From an uncultured Eubacteriales bacterium (GTDB lineage Bacteria; Bacillota; Clostridia; Oscillospirales; Oscillospiraceae), in contig USMI01000002.1 in NCBI GenBank assembly GCA_900555735.1, positions 1 through 51,759 on the forward strand: DNA of 51,759 nucleotides. The letters are read 5' to 3'. Shown piece by piece: positions 1 to 8,470 of this stretch. Numbering within the stretch: the first letter of the stretch is position 1; each line of letters starts with the position of its first letter. The translations under genes were made by a program, and so were the position numbers. The notes beneath the pieces were generated by a model that saw nothing but the letters and a program-made list of their open reading frames with translations, made no database searches and was not told the origin of the DNA.

Positions 1-79
1 CGATGGAGGACAAAATCAAGCGTCTGCTCCGTGAGGAAGTCCGCAAAATGTGACTGCTTTTTGAATTTGATGAAAAAGT

Positions 80-934
80 CCTTGACTTTTCGTCTCTGGC
101 AAGACCGCAAAAAGCATTCTTGTGACGGCATCGGTGCGTCTGGCAGCGTTTATCTTTCCGCAGTATGCCGCCATGATGCAGACCGATGAGATGGATTTTG
201 CTTCGATGGGTGAGCGTAAGCGCGCGATCTTTTGCGTTATTCCCGTCAACGACGGCAGCATGAACTATCTGGTCAGTATGCTGCTGACACAGTGCTTTCA
301 ACAGCTCTATCTGCGGGCGGACGAGCGGTATAACGGACGGCTACCCATGCCGGTGCGCGTGATACAGGACGAGTGGGCCAACGTTGCCCAGCCGGACAGC
401 TATCCCAAGGTGTTGGCTACCTGCCGCAGCTATAATATCGGCATCAACATCATCGTACAGAATATCCAGAGCATAAAGGCACTGTATAAGGACGAGTGGG
501 AGGGTATCATCGGCAACTGTGATACCCTCCTGTTTCTCGGTGGCGGCAACGAGCCCACATCACTGGAATTTGTGTCGAAGCTGCTGGGAAAGGAAACGGT
601 GCATACCCGCACACGCGGGCGGACGAAGGGACGCAGTGGGTCAAGCTCTGTGAATTTCCAGCAGACCGGGCGTGACCTGATGACCCCTGACGAAATACGG
701 ATGCTGCCCACCAATGATGCGCTGCTGTTCATTCGAGGCGAAAAGCCGGTGCGGGATAAGAAGTACGACATCAAAAAGCATCCCAATGTGCGCCGCACAG
801 CGGATGGTCGGGCGAAGCCTTACATCCACAACCCGCCTGTGCCGGACTACACGTTGCCCGACCTGCCTTACGAATTCCACACATTGGACGACTATACATT
901 TTTGGAGGACGAACATGAAATTGAAGAAACCTAA
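80..934 (+). pseudogene. VirD4/TraG-type coupling protein, C-terminal part, 5' end disrupted
   Basis: The C-terminal half of a type IV coupling ATPase, which delivers the relaxase-DNA complex to the mating channel of conjugative elements. Family-like stretches are GKTAKSILVTASVRLAAF, TDEMDFASMGERKRAIF and, further on, DEWANVAQPDSYPKVLATCR (Walker B region) and LGGGNEPTSLEFVSKLLGKET. Homology in this frame begins near base 92, but in-frame stops lie at 32, 62 and 77, so the N-terminal part with Walker A cannot be read through. The longest usable start is at 122 (270 aa, about half of the usual length near 600 aa). Either a frameshift or deletion lies at the window edge, or the gene is decayed. 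The 3' end overlaps the next gene by 20 bases, as in an intact transfer operon. Confidence 0.75.
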
Positions 935-1223
935 CACCATTGCAAGAGCCGTGTGTGCAGGCATAGGACTCACTCTCTGCTGTTTTGTGCCGGTCTACGC
1001 AACCGGCGGTGATCCGCTGACCATTGTCAACAACCTGTCCGACTTCATCTTTTCGGTCATCAAGGCCATCGGCATTATCATTCTCGGCTGGGGCATTGTG
1101 CAGGTGGGTATGAGCATCCAGAGCCACGACGCCAGCCAGCGAACGCAGGGCCTGCTGTGTCTGTTCGGCGGCCTGCTTATCGCCTTTGCCAAGGAGATTC
1201 TGACGCTGATCGGCGCGGTGTAA
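915..1223 (+). CDS. VirB2/Maff2-like small membrane protein of the transfer module
   Basis: A 102-aa protein with an N-terminal signal-like segment (about residues 8-26, ending in VPVYA) and two further hydrophobic segments (about 40-60 and 75-95). The short loop between them is polar and includes QSHDASQRTQG. Length, topology and position between the coupling protein and a VirB6-like gene match the small pilin-like or Maff2-like proteins of Tn1549-type elements. The start at 915 was chosen because it follows GGAGGACGAAC; it overlaps the end of the coupling protein. A longer frame starting at 714 reads through the upstream gene and is not used. Assignment rests on topology and context, not on a diagnostic motif. 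Confidence 0.6.
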   Translation: MKLKKPNTIARAVCAGIGLTLCCFVPVYATGGDPLTIVNNLSDFIFSVIKAIGIIILGWGIVQVGMSIQSHDASQRTQGLLCLFGGLLIAFAKEILTLIGAV

Positions 1224-1226
1224 GCC

Positions 1227-2063
1227 ATGGACAACAACTGGATCATTGACAATCTCAACTATGCCTTTGGTGTATGGAACGACAAGCTGACGGAGATGTG
1301 GTCGCTGCTGACCCAATCGCCCCAGGCGTTTAAGGGCGGCACCATCTGGCAGACGATCCAGACCGTCAACGGAGCTATGCAGGGCATTGGTTACGGTTTG
1401 TTGGTGCTGTTTCTGGCTATTGGCATCTTTCGCAGCAGTGCCAGTTTCCGGGATTTTCAGCGGCCTGAACACGTTCTGCGGCACTTTATCTACTTCGTCA
1501 TGGCGAAACTGGCTGTCACCTACGGCATCGACCTGATGGTGGATATTTTCGCGGTCTGCGCCGGTATCATCTCCGCTGCTGCCGGCAGTGTGGGCGGTAT
1601 CGACGGTGCGGCCGTATCGCTGCCTGCGGAGATAGCGTCAGCCATTGAGGATGTGGGCTTCCTCGCCAGCATCCCGCTGTGGCTGGTGACACTGCTGGGG
1701 TGCCTGCTTATTACGGTGCTGGCGTTTTTGATGATCCTCACCGTATATGGCCGTTTCTTCAAGCTCTATTTATATGCCGCGTTGTCGCCGGTGGCGCTGG
1801 CGTCCTTTGCGGGAGAAGGCACGTCCCAGATGGGGCGTGCCTTTCTCAAAAGCTATATAGGCGTGTGCCTGGAGGGCGCGGTGATCGTGCTGGCCTGTAT
1901 CGTGTTCTCGGCCTTCGCCGCCAGCGATACGGTGGTGCTGGGCGGCGGCTCGGTAGTCACGCAGGTGTGGGGCTATCTGGGCGAGGTGATCTTCAATATG
2001 CTGGTGCTGGTGGGCTTGGTGAAGGGTGCCGACCGCGTGGTGCGGGAGATGTTTGGAATGTGA
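1227..2063 (+). CDS. VirB6/TrbL-like conjugal transfer membrane protein
   Basis: A 278-aa polytopic membrane protein with about six hydrophobic segments (near residues 50-70, 90-115, 150-175, 180-200, 210-232 and 245-265). It starts only three bases after the VirB2-like gene, so the two are probably translationally coupled. VirB6/TrbL-type proteins form part of the inner-membrane channel of type IV secretion systems. The order coupling protein, small pilin-like protein, VirB6-like, PrgI, VirB4 is the order seen in Tn1549-like elements. No enzymatic motif is present. Confidence 0.75.
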   Translation: MDNNWIIDNLNYAFGVWNDKLTEMWSLLTQSPQAFKGGTIWQTIQTVNGAMQGIGYGLLVLFLAIGIFRSSASFRDFQRPEHVLRHFIYFVMAKLAVTYGIDLMVDIFAVCAGIISAAAGSVGGIDGAAVSLPAEIASAIEDVGFLASIPLWLVTLLGCLLITVLAFLMILTVYGRFFKLYLYAALSPVALASFAGEGTSQMGRAFLKSYIGVCLEGAVIVLACIVFSAFAASDTVVLGGGSVVTQVWGYLGEVIFNMLVLVGLVKGADRVVREMFGM

Positions 2064-2080
2064 GAAAATATCGCCCTATA

Positions 2081-2118
2081 CTTTCTTGCTAATTTCTGCC
2101 TTGGTATTAGCAGGAAAG
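2081..2118. repeat. Imperfect 13-bp inverted repeat after virB6-like gene
   Basis: Arms at 2081-2093 and 2106-2118 pair with one mismatch around a 12-base loop. No T-tract follows, so this is not an ordinary intrinsic terminator. It lies in the 139-base gap between the VirB6-like gene and the inserted acetyltransferase and may mark the left edge of that cassette. Confidence 0.4.
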
Positions 2119-2202
2119 GCACCGTATCTTTGGGTTGCAAACGATTCTGCTGAGTAGTACAATTAGAGAAAAGCAAATTGATATACGAAAGGGCTTGTCA
2201 TC

Positions 2203-2727
2203 GTGTTAATCAGATGTGCGGAGGAAAAAGATTTTCGGGAACTACGGCAGTTTTATGACCGTATGTGTGAGGTTCTGGGAGAAAAGGACTTTCTGCCGGA
2301 AGGCGATAAGGGAGGCTTTCCCTCGGACGAAATGGTCAAAAATGCGATTGCAGAGAAGGATCAGTTTATCGGCATAGAAGATGGCCAAATCGTTGCCGCG
2401 TATATCATGAATCATGACTGCGATGAGGCTTACCACACAGTTCGATGGCTGACAGATGCGGAAGACAAAGAGATGGTCGTTCTCCATGCTCTGCGAGTGC
2501 TTCCCGAATATGGCGGTCGCGGGTATTCCAAGCAATTGGTGCAGCACGCAATCGATACCGCAAGAGAAAGAGGGCTGAAATCCATTCGCCTTGACTGCAT
2601 AGAGGGAAATGATATTCCACAGAAAATGTATATGTCGTTTGGATTTGCCTATGTAGATACTGTCGAAATCACATATGTGGACATCGGAATACCGAGGAAA
2701 TTCCTTTTATATGAGTTTGCACTCTGA
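2203..2727 (+). CDS. GNAT-family N-acetyltransferase (cargo inside transfer operon)
   Basis: A 174-aa single-domain GNAT protein, which would transfer an acetyl group from acetyl-CoA to an amine. The acetyl-CoA binding motif A is visible as VLPEYGGRGYSKQLV (about residues 98-112), followed by the helix VQHAIDTARERG and the typical C-terminal stretch IPQKMYMSFGFAYVDTVEI. The start is GTG at 2203 with weak spacing to a GAAAGGG sequence. The substrate is unknown. The gene sits between VirB6-like and PrgI genes that are normally adjacent, has a gap upstream and its own terminator downstream, and its codons are richer in A and T than those of the transfer genes, so it looks like an acquired passenger. 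Confidence 0.85.
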   Translation: MLIRCAEEKDFRELRQFYDRMCEVLGEKDFLPEGDKGGFPSDEMVKNAIAEKDQFIGIEDGQIVAAYIMNHDCDEAYHTVRWLTDAEDKEMVVLHALRVLPEYGGRGYSKQLVQHAIDTARERGLKSIRLDCIEGNDIPQKMYMSFGFAYVDTVEITYVDIGIPRKFLLYEFAL

Positions 2728-2758
2728 CAACATCTTACTCATTAAGGAAATAACGAAG

Positions 2759-2788
2759 AAAAGCACCGGTTTCCGGTGCTTTTCTTTT
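2759..2788 (+). terminator. Intrinsic terminator after GNAT gene
   Basis: An 11-bp perfect stem (arms 2759-2769 and 2773-2783, loop TTT) is followed by CTTTT. It ends just before the ribosome binding site of the PrgI gene, so it would interrupt transcription of the transfer operon unless read-through or a local promoter exists. Confidence 0.8.
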
Positions 2789-2807
2789 GCCCAAAAGGAG
2801 GAAACAC

Positions 2808-3143
2808 ATGGAAATCAAAATCAACAAAGAAATACGCAGCTACAAGGAAACCGTCTACTTTGGCCTGACAGCGCGGCAGCTTATTTGTTCGCTGCTGGCG
2901 GTGGGGACGGCGGTGGGGCTGTACTTCGCCCTGCGGGGCGTATTAGACCGCGAGACGCTGGGTTGGCTGTGCATCGTGGGCGCTGCGCCTATGGCGGCAG
3001 CAGGCTTCTTCCACTACAACGGCCTGACGCTGGAGCAATTCCTGTGGGCATGGTGCAAGACCAATTTCCTGCTGGCCGGTCGGCGGCTGTGGCACAGCGA
3101 GAATTACCTATACGACCTTTGGGAGAAGGAGGACAAGAAGTGA
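2808..3143 (+). CDS. PrgI/TcpE-family transfer membrane protein
   Basis: A 111-aa protein beginning MEIKINKEIRSYKETVYFGL, the hallmark N-terminus of PrgI-family proteins that accompany VirB4 in Gram-positive conjugation systems. Two adjacent hydrophobic segments (about residues 22-43 and 48-68) are followed by the usual EQFLWAWCKTNFL stretch. The start at 2808 is set by AGGAGG at 2797-2802; an in-frame ATG at 2787 has no such signal. The stop overlaps the GTG start of virB4 (GTGA), indicating coupled translation. Confidence 0.85.
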   Translation: MEIKINKEIRSYKETVYFGLTARQLICSLLAVGTAVGLYFALRGVLDRETLGWLCIVGAAPMAAAGFFHYNGLTLEQFLWAWCKTNFLLAGRRLWHSENYLYDLWEKEDKK

Positions 3144-5497
3144 GAAAACTATTCAAGGGCCGCAGCACGGAGCGGGACGCCTTTCGCATTCCCCGCAGCG
3201 TGCAGCAGTCCATCCCCATCAAGCGCATCTATAAGGACGGTATCTTTCGTGTAAGCGGCAGGTTTTCCAAGACCTGGCGCTTTTTTGACATCAATTACGC
3301 CGTGGCCTCGCCGGAAAAGCAAATGGAGCTGTTTTTGAGCTACTGCGGCGTCCTCAACAGCCTGCCCATAGACGCAGGCATTAAGCTGACGCTGGTGAAC
3401 CGCCAACTCAACCGGCAGGAGTTCAGCCGGAATCTCCTGATGGCCTACCGGCAGGATGGCCGCGACTATATGCGCCGCGAGTACAACGGTATTCTGCTGG
3501 ACAAGGCCAGCGGCAGCAACAATCTGGTGCAGGAGAAGTACATCACCGTGTCCGTGGCCAAGCGCAGCATCGAGGAGGCCCGCACCTTCTTCGCCCGCGT
3601 GGGAACCGACCTGACCGCTGGCCTCGGCCGCATGGATTCCGGTATACGGGAAATCACCCTCAATGAGCGCCTGCGGCTGTTCCATGACTTCTTCCGCGTG
3701 GGGCAGGAATCTGCCTTCGCCTTCGACCTGCAAACCGCCCAGCGGCGCGGCCACGACTTCCGCGATGCCATCGCGCCGGAAACGCTGCAATTCTTCCACG
3801 ACCACTACGCCGTGGATGAGCGTGTAGGCCGCACTTTGTTCCTGCGGGAGTACGCCAGCTTCATCAAGGACACTATGATTACCGAGCTGATGGACTACCC
3901 CCGGAACATGATGCTGTCCATCGACATTGTGCCGGTGGCCACCGATGAGGCTGTGTCGGAGATGCACCGGCGCATCATGGCGGTGGAGAGCGACATCACC
4001 CGCTGGCAGCAGCGGCAGAACCACCACAACAATTTCTCCGCCAACATCCCCTACGATCTGGAACAAATGCGGAAGGAAACACGGGAGTTTCTGGACGATC
4101 TTACCGCCCGTGACCAGCGGATGATGTACGCGCTGGTGACGTTGACCCATCTTGCCGACAACGAGGAGCAGTTGGAGCAGGACACGGAAGCCCTGTCCGC
4201 CATTGGCCGTTCCCACGGCTGCCAGTTTGCTACCATGAAGCACCAGCAGGAGGACGCGCTGAACACGGTACTGCCCTACGGCCTGCGGCGTATCGACGCT
4301 ATGCGGACGCTGACCACGGAGAGCACCGCCGTGCTGCTGCCCTTCAAGACGCAGGAGATCATGGACACCGGCGGCCTGTACTACGGCGTCAATGCCGTGT
4401 CCCGCAACCTCATCATCTGCAACCGCGACGCGATGCTCAACGGACACGGCCTTTATATGGGCGTGTCCGGCAGCGGCAAGTCCATGATGGCCAAGCAGGA
4501 GATCGGCTTCGTGGGCCTGAATACCAACCACGATATTATTGTGGTAGACCCCGAGCGGGAGTACGGCCCGCTGATCCGCGCCCTGGGCGGCGAGGTCATC
4601 ACCATCTCCGCTTCCAACGGCAGCTATGTCAACGCGCTGGACATCTCCAAGGAGTACGGCGACGGGCGCAATCCGTTGGTATTGAAAAGCGAGTTCATCA
4701 TGTCTCTGTGTGAACAGCTCATGGGCGCGGGCGAGATCGGCGCAAAGGAGAAGTCCATCATCGACCGCTGCACTTCCAATATTTACCGCAAGTACATCCG
4801 CAAATACGAGGGCGACCCGCCCACGCTGAAAGACCTCTATGACGACCTTATGCGGCAGAAGGAGCCTGTTGCCCATGAAATTGCGCTGGCGCTGGAGCTG
4901 TTCACTACCGGCAGCCTTAACGTGTTCGCCCACCAGACCAATATCGACACCCGCAACCGTATCATCTGCTACGACATTCAGGACTTGGGTGAAAACCTCA
5001 AGCCCATCGGCCTGCTGGTGATGCTGGACAGCATCCTCAACCGCGTCATTCGCAACCGGCAGCAGGGCCGGTATACCCACGTCTACATTGACGAGATCTA
5101 TCTGTTCTTCGCCAGCCCCGGCGTGGGCGGCAAGAGTGCCATCAACAACTATTCCAGTGAATTTCTTTACAAATGCTGGAAGCGATTCCGCAAATACTAC
5201 GCCACCCTCACCGGCATTACGCAGAATGTGGAGGAGTGCCTGCTGTCCGATACGGCGCGGCTGATGTTCGCCAACAGCGAGTTTCTGGTGCTGCTGAATC
5301 AGGCACCTACCGACCGTGCTGAGCTGGCCAAGCTGCTGGATGCCAGCGACGTGCAGATGGATTACGTCAGTGACGCCCCGGCAGGCCACGGGCTGATCAA
5401 GGTGGGCTCCTGCCTCGTGCCGTTCATCAATGAGCTGCCCCGCGATACGGAGCTGTACCGTCTGATGACCACCAAGCCGGGAGAGCAAAATGCGTGA
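3140..5497 (+). CDS. VirB4/TraE-like conjugation ATPase
   Basis: A 785-aa ATPase that energises assembly or substrate transfer of the type IV secretion channel. Walker A is GVSGSGKS at residues 441-448; Walker B is VYIDEIYLFF at about 648-657. C-terminal family stretches such as ITQNVEECLLSDTARLMFANSEF are present. The start is GTG at 3140, overlapping the PrgI stop; a much longer open frame upstream reads through PrgI in another frame and is rejected. The gene appears intact, unlike the coupling protein. The NlpC/P60 gene overlaps its last eight bases. Confidence 0.92.
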   Translation: MRKLFKGRSTERDAFRIPRSVQQSIPIKRIYKDGIFRVSGRFSKTWRFFDINYAVASPEKQMELFLSYCGVLNSLPIDAGIKLTLVNRQLNRQEFSRNLLMAYRQDGRDYMRREYNGILLDKASGSNNLVQEKYITVSVAKRSIEEARTFFARVGTDLTAGLGRMDSGIREITLNERLRLFHDFFRVGQESAFAFDLQTAQRRGHDFRDAIAPETLQFFHDHYAVDERVGRTLFLREYASFIKDTMITELMDYPRNMMLSIDIVPVATDEAVSEMHRRIMAVESDITRWQQRQNHHNNFSANIPYDLEQMRKETREFLDDLTARDQRMMYALVTLTHLADNEEQLEQDTEALSAIGRSHGCQFATMKHQQEDALNTVLPYGLRRIDAMRTLTTESTAVLLPFKTQEIMDTGGLYYGVNAVSRNLIICNRDAMLNGHGLYMGVSGSGKSMMAKQEIGFVGLNTNHDIIVVDPEREYGPLIRALGGEVITISASNGSYVNALDISKEYGDGRNPLVLKSEFIMSLCEQLMGAGEIGAKEKSIIDRCTSNIYRKYIRKYEGDPPTLKDLYDDLMRQKEPVAHEIALALELFTTGSLNVFAHQTNIDTRNRIICYDIQDLGENLKPIGLLVMLDSILNRVIRNRQQGRYTHVYIDEIYLFFASPGVGGKSAINNYSSEFLYKCWKRFRKYYATLTGITQNVEECLLSDTARLMFANSEFLVLLNQAPTDRAELAKLLDASDVQMDYVSDAPAGHGLIKVGSCLVPFINELPRDTELYRLMTTKPGEQNA

Positions 5498-6695
5498 CGT
5501 CAAGACCCGCGCTGCCATGGAGCAGCCGAAAATGCGGCAGAAAGATGCCATACCCCGCACGGCGGTGCGTATCTTGCAGCGGCACTACGCCCGGCAGAAG
5601 CAGGAACGGCAGACGCAGCACCAGCGGCAGCCGGTGGAGTACGCCACGGAACAGGTGCAGCAGGGTGCGTCGAACGCCGCCCGCCTGACCTTCCGCGCCA
5701 CGCAGCAGCTTCAGTGGAAGTACGTCCTGCACAAATACCGCGCACAGAAGGTGCGGCAGCGGCGGGAAACAACGGCGGCGCAGGTGCGCCAGCGGGATAT
5801 GTGGCGGTCAACGGAGCAGCCCGCCGCCGCACAGGGAACAACAGCAGAGACACCGCGCACCACAACAGTGCCGCGCCAACCGGCGCAAAAGACACCTGCG
5901 CCCACCATGACCGTCGCCCAGCAGCGGGCGAAACAGCACACCCGGCGCGCCGCCCAAAGGCAGATGCTCCAGCAGACAAAGGCCGCCGCCCGCAAGGCGG
6001 GACAGCGGCTGGAGCAGATGGCACAGGCGGTGGGCAAGACCGTCCGCGCCGGTATTGAGGCGATAGCCGCAGCGGGCGGCGGTGTGGTGCTGTTCCTGCT
6101 GCTGGCGTTGCCGGTAATCGCGGTTGCGGCGGCCCTGTCCCCAGCAGGTGTTGTCGCGGACAGTCACACCATGGAGCCCACCGGCGAAGCCATGGAGGTG
6201 TGGGAGCGCCTGCCGGACGATCTCTCCATGGAACGGCGCATGGTCGTTACTTACGCGCTGGCGCTGGTGGACAAGGTGGATTACTTTTGGGGCGGCAAAT
6301 CGCTGGTGCTGGGCTGGGACGACCGCTGGGGTGAGCTGACGGAGGTTACAGCCGAGGGCAGCGACACCACCGGCACGGAGCAGCCCTACGGTTTGGACTG
6401 TTCCGGTTTTGTGGATTGGGCGTTCTACAACGCCAGCGGCGGCGAGTATGTGATCGGGCAGGGCGGCGGAGCCATGGAGCAGCACGCCAACTGCGTGGAC
6501 ATAGAGTGGGATGAGGTGCAGCCAGGGGATCTGCTGTTCTATCCGGAGGATGAACACGTCGGCATCGCCGCAGGCCATGACTGGCTGGGCCGCCTGCTGG
6601 TGGTGCATTGTGCCTCCGGCACGAACGGTGTGGCAATCTCTCGTCGAACCGGCTTTGAGACTGCGGCACGACCCATGTGGTATGGGGATGAATAG
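5490..6695 (+). CDS. Membrane-anchored NlpC/P60 peptidoglycan hydrolase of the transfer module
   Basis: A 401-aa protein. Residues 1-185 are very rich in Gln, Arg and Ala and probably cytoplasmic. One membrane segment lies at about 190-217 (VVLFLLLALPVIAVAAAL). An extracellular NlpC/P60 endopeptidase domain follows, with catalytic Cys304 in GLDCSGFVDWAF and His356 in EDEHVGIAAGH. Such proteins cut peptide cross-links to let the mating channel pass through the wall. Related proteins of Tn1549-like elements often carry an additional muramidase domain; none is seen here. It overlaps virB4 by eight bases and is the last gene of the transfer operon visible here. Confidence 0.85.
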   Translation: MRDVKTRAAMEQPKMRQKDAIPRTAVRILQRHYARQKQERQTQHQRQPVEYATEQVQQGASNAARLTFRATQQLQWKYVLHKYRAQKVRQRRETTAAQVRQRDMWRSTEQPAAAQGTTAETPRTTTVPRQPAQKTPAPTMTVAQQRAKQHTRRAAQRQMLQQTKAAARKAGQRLEQMAQAVGKTVRAGIEAIAAAGGGVVLFLLLALPVIAVAAALSPAGVVADSHTMEPTGEAMEVWERLPDDLSMERRMVVTYALALVDKVDYFWGGKSLVLGWDDRWGELTEVTAEGSDTTGTEQPYGLDCSGFVDWAFYNASGGEYVIGQGGGAMEQHANCVDIEWDEVQPGDLLFYPEDEHVGIAAGHDWLGRLLVVHCASGTNGVAISRRTGFETAARPMWYGDE

Positions 6696-6729
6696 AGGGC
6701 AGAGGAATTTCCTCTGCCCTCGCTTTTTT
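6696..6729 (+). terminator. Intrinsic terminator ending the transfer operon
   Basis: A perfect 11-bp stem (6696-6706 with 6710-6720, loop ATT) is followed by CGCTTTTTT. It starts directly after the stop codon of the NlpC/P60 gene. Confidence 0.88.
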
Positions 6730-6737
6730 ATGCTTGC

Positions 6738-6880
6738 TTATCTTGCATCCATCGCGCTGCGCATCATGGAAACCATCATATTCAGCTGCTTCGGCGTCGC
6801 AGACTGCGCCAGTTCCAGCATGGCGTCTATGTCATGGTTTTCCTGCTTATGAAAACCGGCAGACTGACACAGGATGTTAG
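6738..6880 (-). pseudogene. C-terminal remnant of a small element protein
   Basis: On the minus strand an open stretch ending at 6738 reads FHKQENHDIDAMLELAQSAT and continues PKQLNMMVSMMRSAMDAR before the stop. Similar tails (x-A-T-P-x-Q-L-x-M-V) occur at the C-terminus of XRE-type regulators in mobile elements, but this is only a resemblance. No start codon with a ribosome binding site is visible upstream, because the frame runs into the 3' end of lplA. I read it as the stump left where the redox island joined the transfer module. Confidence 0.3.
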
Positions 6881-6898
6881 AGCGTAAGAAAATACTCT

Positions 6899-7885
6899 TT
6901 ACATGTACATCAAAAGCTCATACAGCTCTTTTGATGTTAGCCCATGAATATAAGACGGAACATCTATGTCTGACAACAGCTCTAATAGCGACGTATTGAG
7001 AGGCTGGTCTACAAGCTTTTGCTCCAACTCACTTATTTCGCGGTTGCAGAAGAAATCTCCTGAAAAGTGGATAGCTACGATTTTCCCCTGATGAATGTCC
7101 ATTGATGCTTCTACAATTCCAGCAGGAAATCGATTTTCGCTGTGCAACTCGTAATCTGCATAATATCCGTAATTCCAGTCCCATGTTGCATATTTGTTCT
7201 TGCGAAGATCTGAGATAGTACGAAAATCTTCGTCAGATAATTGTAATGTATCAGCCGACTTACCTGCAAGAATTTCATCGGCGAGAGCCTTTTTGAAAGT
7301 CTCCATTGAAATGGGAGAAGCAACATGTTCATTAATCGTTGTTACGCGGCTTGAAACAGAGCGCACCCCCTTCGACTGAATTTTCGCAGGACGAACCCTC
7401 AAGGCGTCTGATAAAACGTCAAGATTAGAATTCAAAAGGATACAACCATGGTAAAGAAGACGGCCATTGCTTAAAACTTGAGAGCAACCGGAGAATTTCT
7501 TTCCATTGATCAAAAGGTCATTTCTTCCGCTAAATTCTGCTTGGATTCCGAACCGCTTGAGGACATGAATAACGGGATCAGCAAAGTACTTTAAGTTAAA
7601 TTCCTCCAGATTATCTGGAGAAGTAATCAGCGTGTAATTTAGATTACCTAGGTCATGATACACGGCACCGCCGCCGGAAAGTCGCCGGGCAACCTTTATT
7701 CCATTTGCATCTACATAAGATTGGTTAATTTCTTCTGCAGTATTTTGATACTTCCCGACGATAATGGAATTCTCGTTTTGCCATAGCATCAAGTAATCGT
7801 GTTTTCGATTTAGAGATTGAAAAAGGTATTCTTCCAATGCAAGATTGTAATAGGGATCTCGCCAAGGGGATTCAAAAAAGAACAT
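6899..7885 (-). CDS. lplA: Lipoate-protein ligase A
   Basis: A 328-aa two-domain lipoate-protein ligase, activating lipoate with ATP and attaching it to a lysine of a lipoyl domain. The lipoate-binding signature RRLSGGGAVYHDLGNLNYT is at residues 67-85. The catalytic lysine lies in NGKKFSGCSQ (about residue 130), and the small C-terminal accessory domain is present. The start at 7885 follows GTGAGGTAATGAT. It is the last gene of the minus-strand arm. The obvious client is the triple-lipoyl dihydrolipoamide dehydrogenase at 11996-14164 on the other arm, which gives the element its own lipoylation capacity. Confidence 0.92.
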   Translation of the reverse strand: MFFFESPWRDPYYNLALEEYLFQSLNRKHDYLMLWQNENSIIVGKYQNTAEEINQSYVDANGIKVARRLSGGGAVYHDLGNLNYTLITSPDNLEEFNLKYFADPVIHVLKRFGIQAEFSGRNDLLINGKKFSGCSQVLSNGRLLYHGCILLNSNLDVLSDALRVRPAKIQSKGVRSVSSRVTTINEHVASPISMETFKKALADEILAGKSADTLQLSDEDFRTISDLRKNKYATWDWNYGYYADYELHSENRFPAGIVEASMDIHQGKIVAIHFSGDFFCNREISELEQKLVDQPLNTSLLELLSDIDVPSYIHGLTSKELYELLMYM

Positions 7886-7948
7886 ATCATTACCTCACAT
7901 ATGCCTTAAATTGTGATATTCAAGCATTGCGAGTATCAAAAGCACACG

Positions 7949-8395
7949 TTATTCACCGTCTATTCGACCAAGGCTCTCTACGTTTTCGACGATCTTTTTC
8001 ATTACCCTTTTAAAAGTATCCAAATCTTCGGCGGATATATCATGGATACCATCAATATTGAATTGCTCTACTAAAGGATATAGTTCGTCCAGTGCGGCCT
8101 TGCCCTTTTCGGTTAAAAAGAGGAGTTTTGCTCGAAAATTCTCCGGGTCGCCCGTCCTGCTTACCAAACCGTGCCCTTCCAATCGCTCAATCAGATGCAA
8201 AGCGGAGGGCTCACTGATCATCATTGCTTGCGCAAGATCTTTCTGAGATATTTTCTGCGTTTGATCAATAAAATACAGGGCTGTCCACTGAGTGCGAGTC
8301 AACCCACCTTTTTTAAATTGGTTATTTAATGCCTCGCATACCGCTTTTGCGCCGGAATTTGTAAGCAATGCAATGCAATCATGAACATCAAACAT
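7949..8395 (-). CDS. MarR-family transcriptional regulator
   Basis: A 148-aa MarR-type protein that would bind palindromic DNA as a dimer. The winged helix is centred on QKISQKDLAQAMMISEPSAL (about residues 49-68), followed by the wing LVSRTGDPENFRAKLLFLTEKG. No cysteine pair suggesting redox sensing is seen in the DNA-binding region. It lies 63 bases upstream of lplA on the same strand, probably co-transcribed. It is the only transcriptional regulator in the redox island and so the best candidate to bind the shared TTAGC/GCTAA sites in the divergent promoter region at 11.1-11.4 kb, or the inverted repeat in its own leader. Confidence 0.88.
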   Translation of the reverse strand: MFDVHDCIALLTNSGAKAVCEALNNQFKKGGLTRTQWTALYFIDQTQKISQKDLAQAMMISEPSALHLIERLEGHGLVSRTGDPENFRAKLLFLTEKGKAALDELYPLVEQFNIDGIHDISAEDLDTFKRVMKKIVENVESLGRIDGE

Positions 8396-8431
8396 GGAAA
8401 AACCTCACTTGCAGTAGAGTACATAGTCAAC

Positions 8432-8470
8432 AGCTATCTATATTACGGAACTATTCCAAGGGAGATAGTT
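8432..8470. promoter_or_regulatory. Inverted repeats upstream of the MarR gene
   Basis: AACTAT at 8449-8454 is mirrored by ATAGTT at 8465-8470 (10-base gap). An outer pair, CTATCT and AGATAG (8433-8438 and 8463-8468), overlaps it. These lie about 40-75 bases upstream of the MarR start codon. Autoregulatory operators of MarR proteins are often located here. No clean sigma-A promoter could be assigned. Confidence 0.4.

Noticed and set aside
2675..3139. N-terminal extension of virB4 to 940 aa
   Set aside because: The extension reads PrgI out of frame; the GTG at 3140 overlapping the PrgI stop fits the family length.
3149..5560. Open frame of 803 aa on the minus strand opposite virB4
   Set aside because: It mirrors the high-GC codon bias of virB4, is rich in Gly, His, Val and Gln as antisense frames are, and has no recognisable domain.
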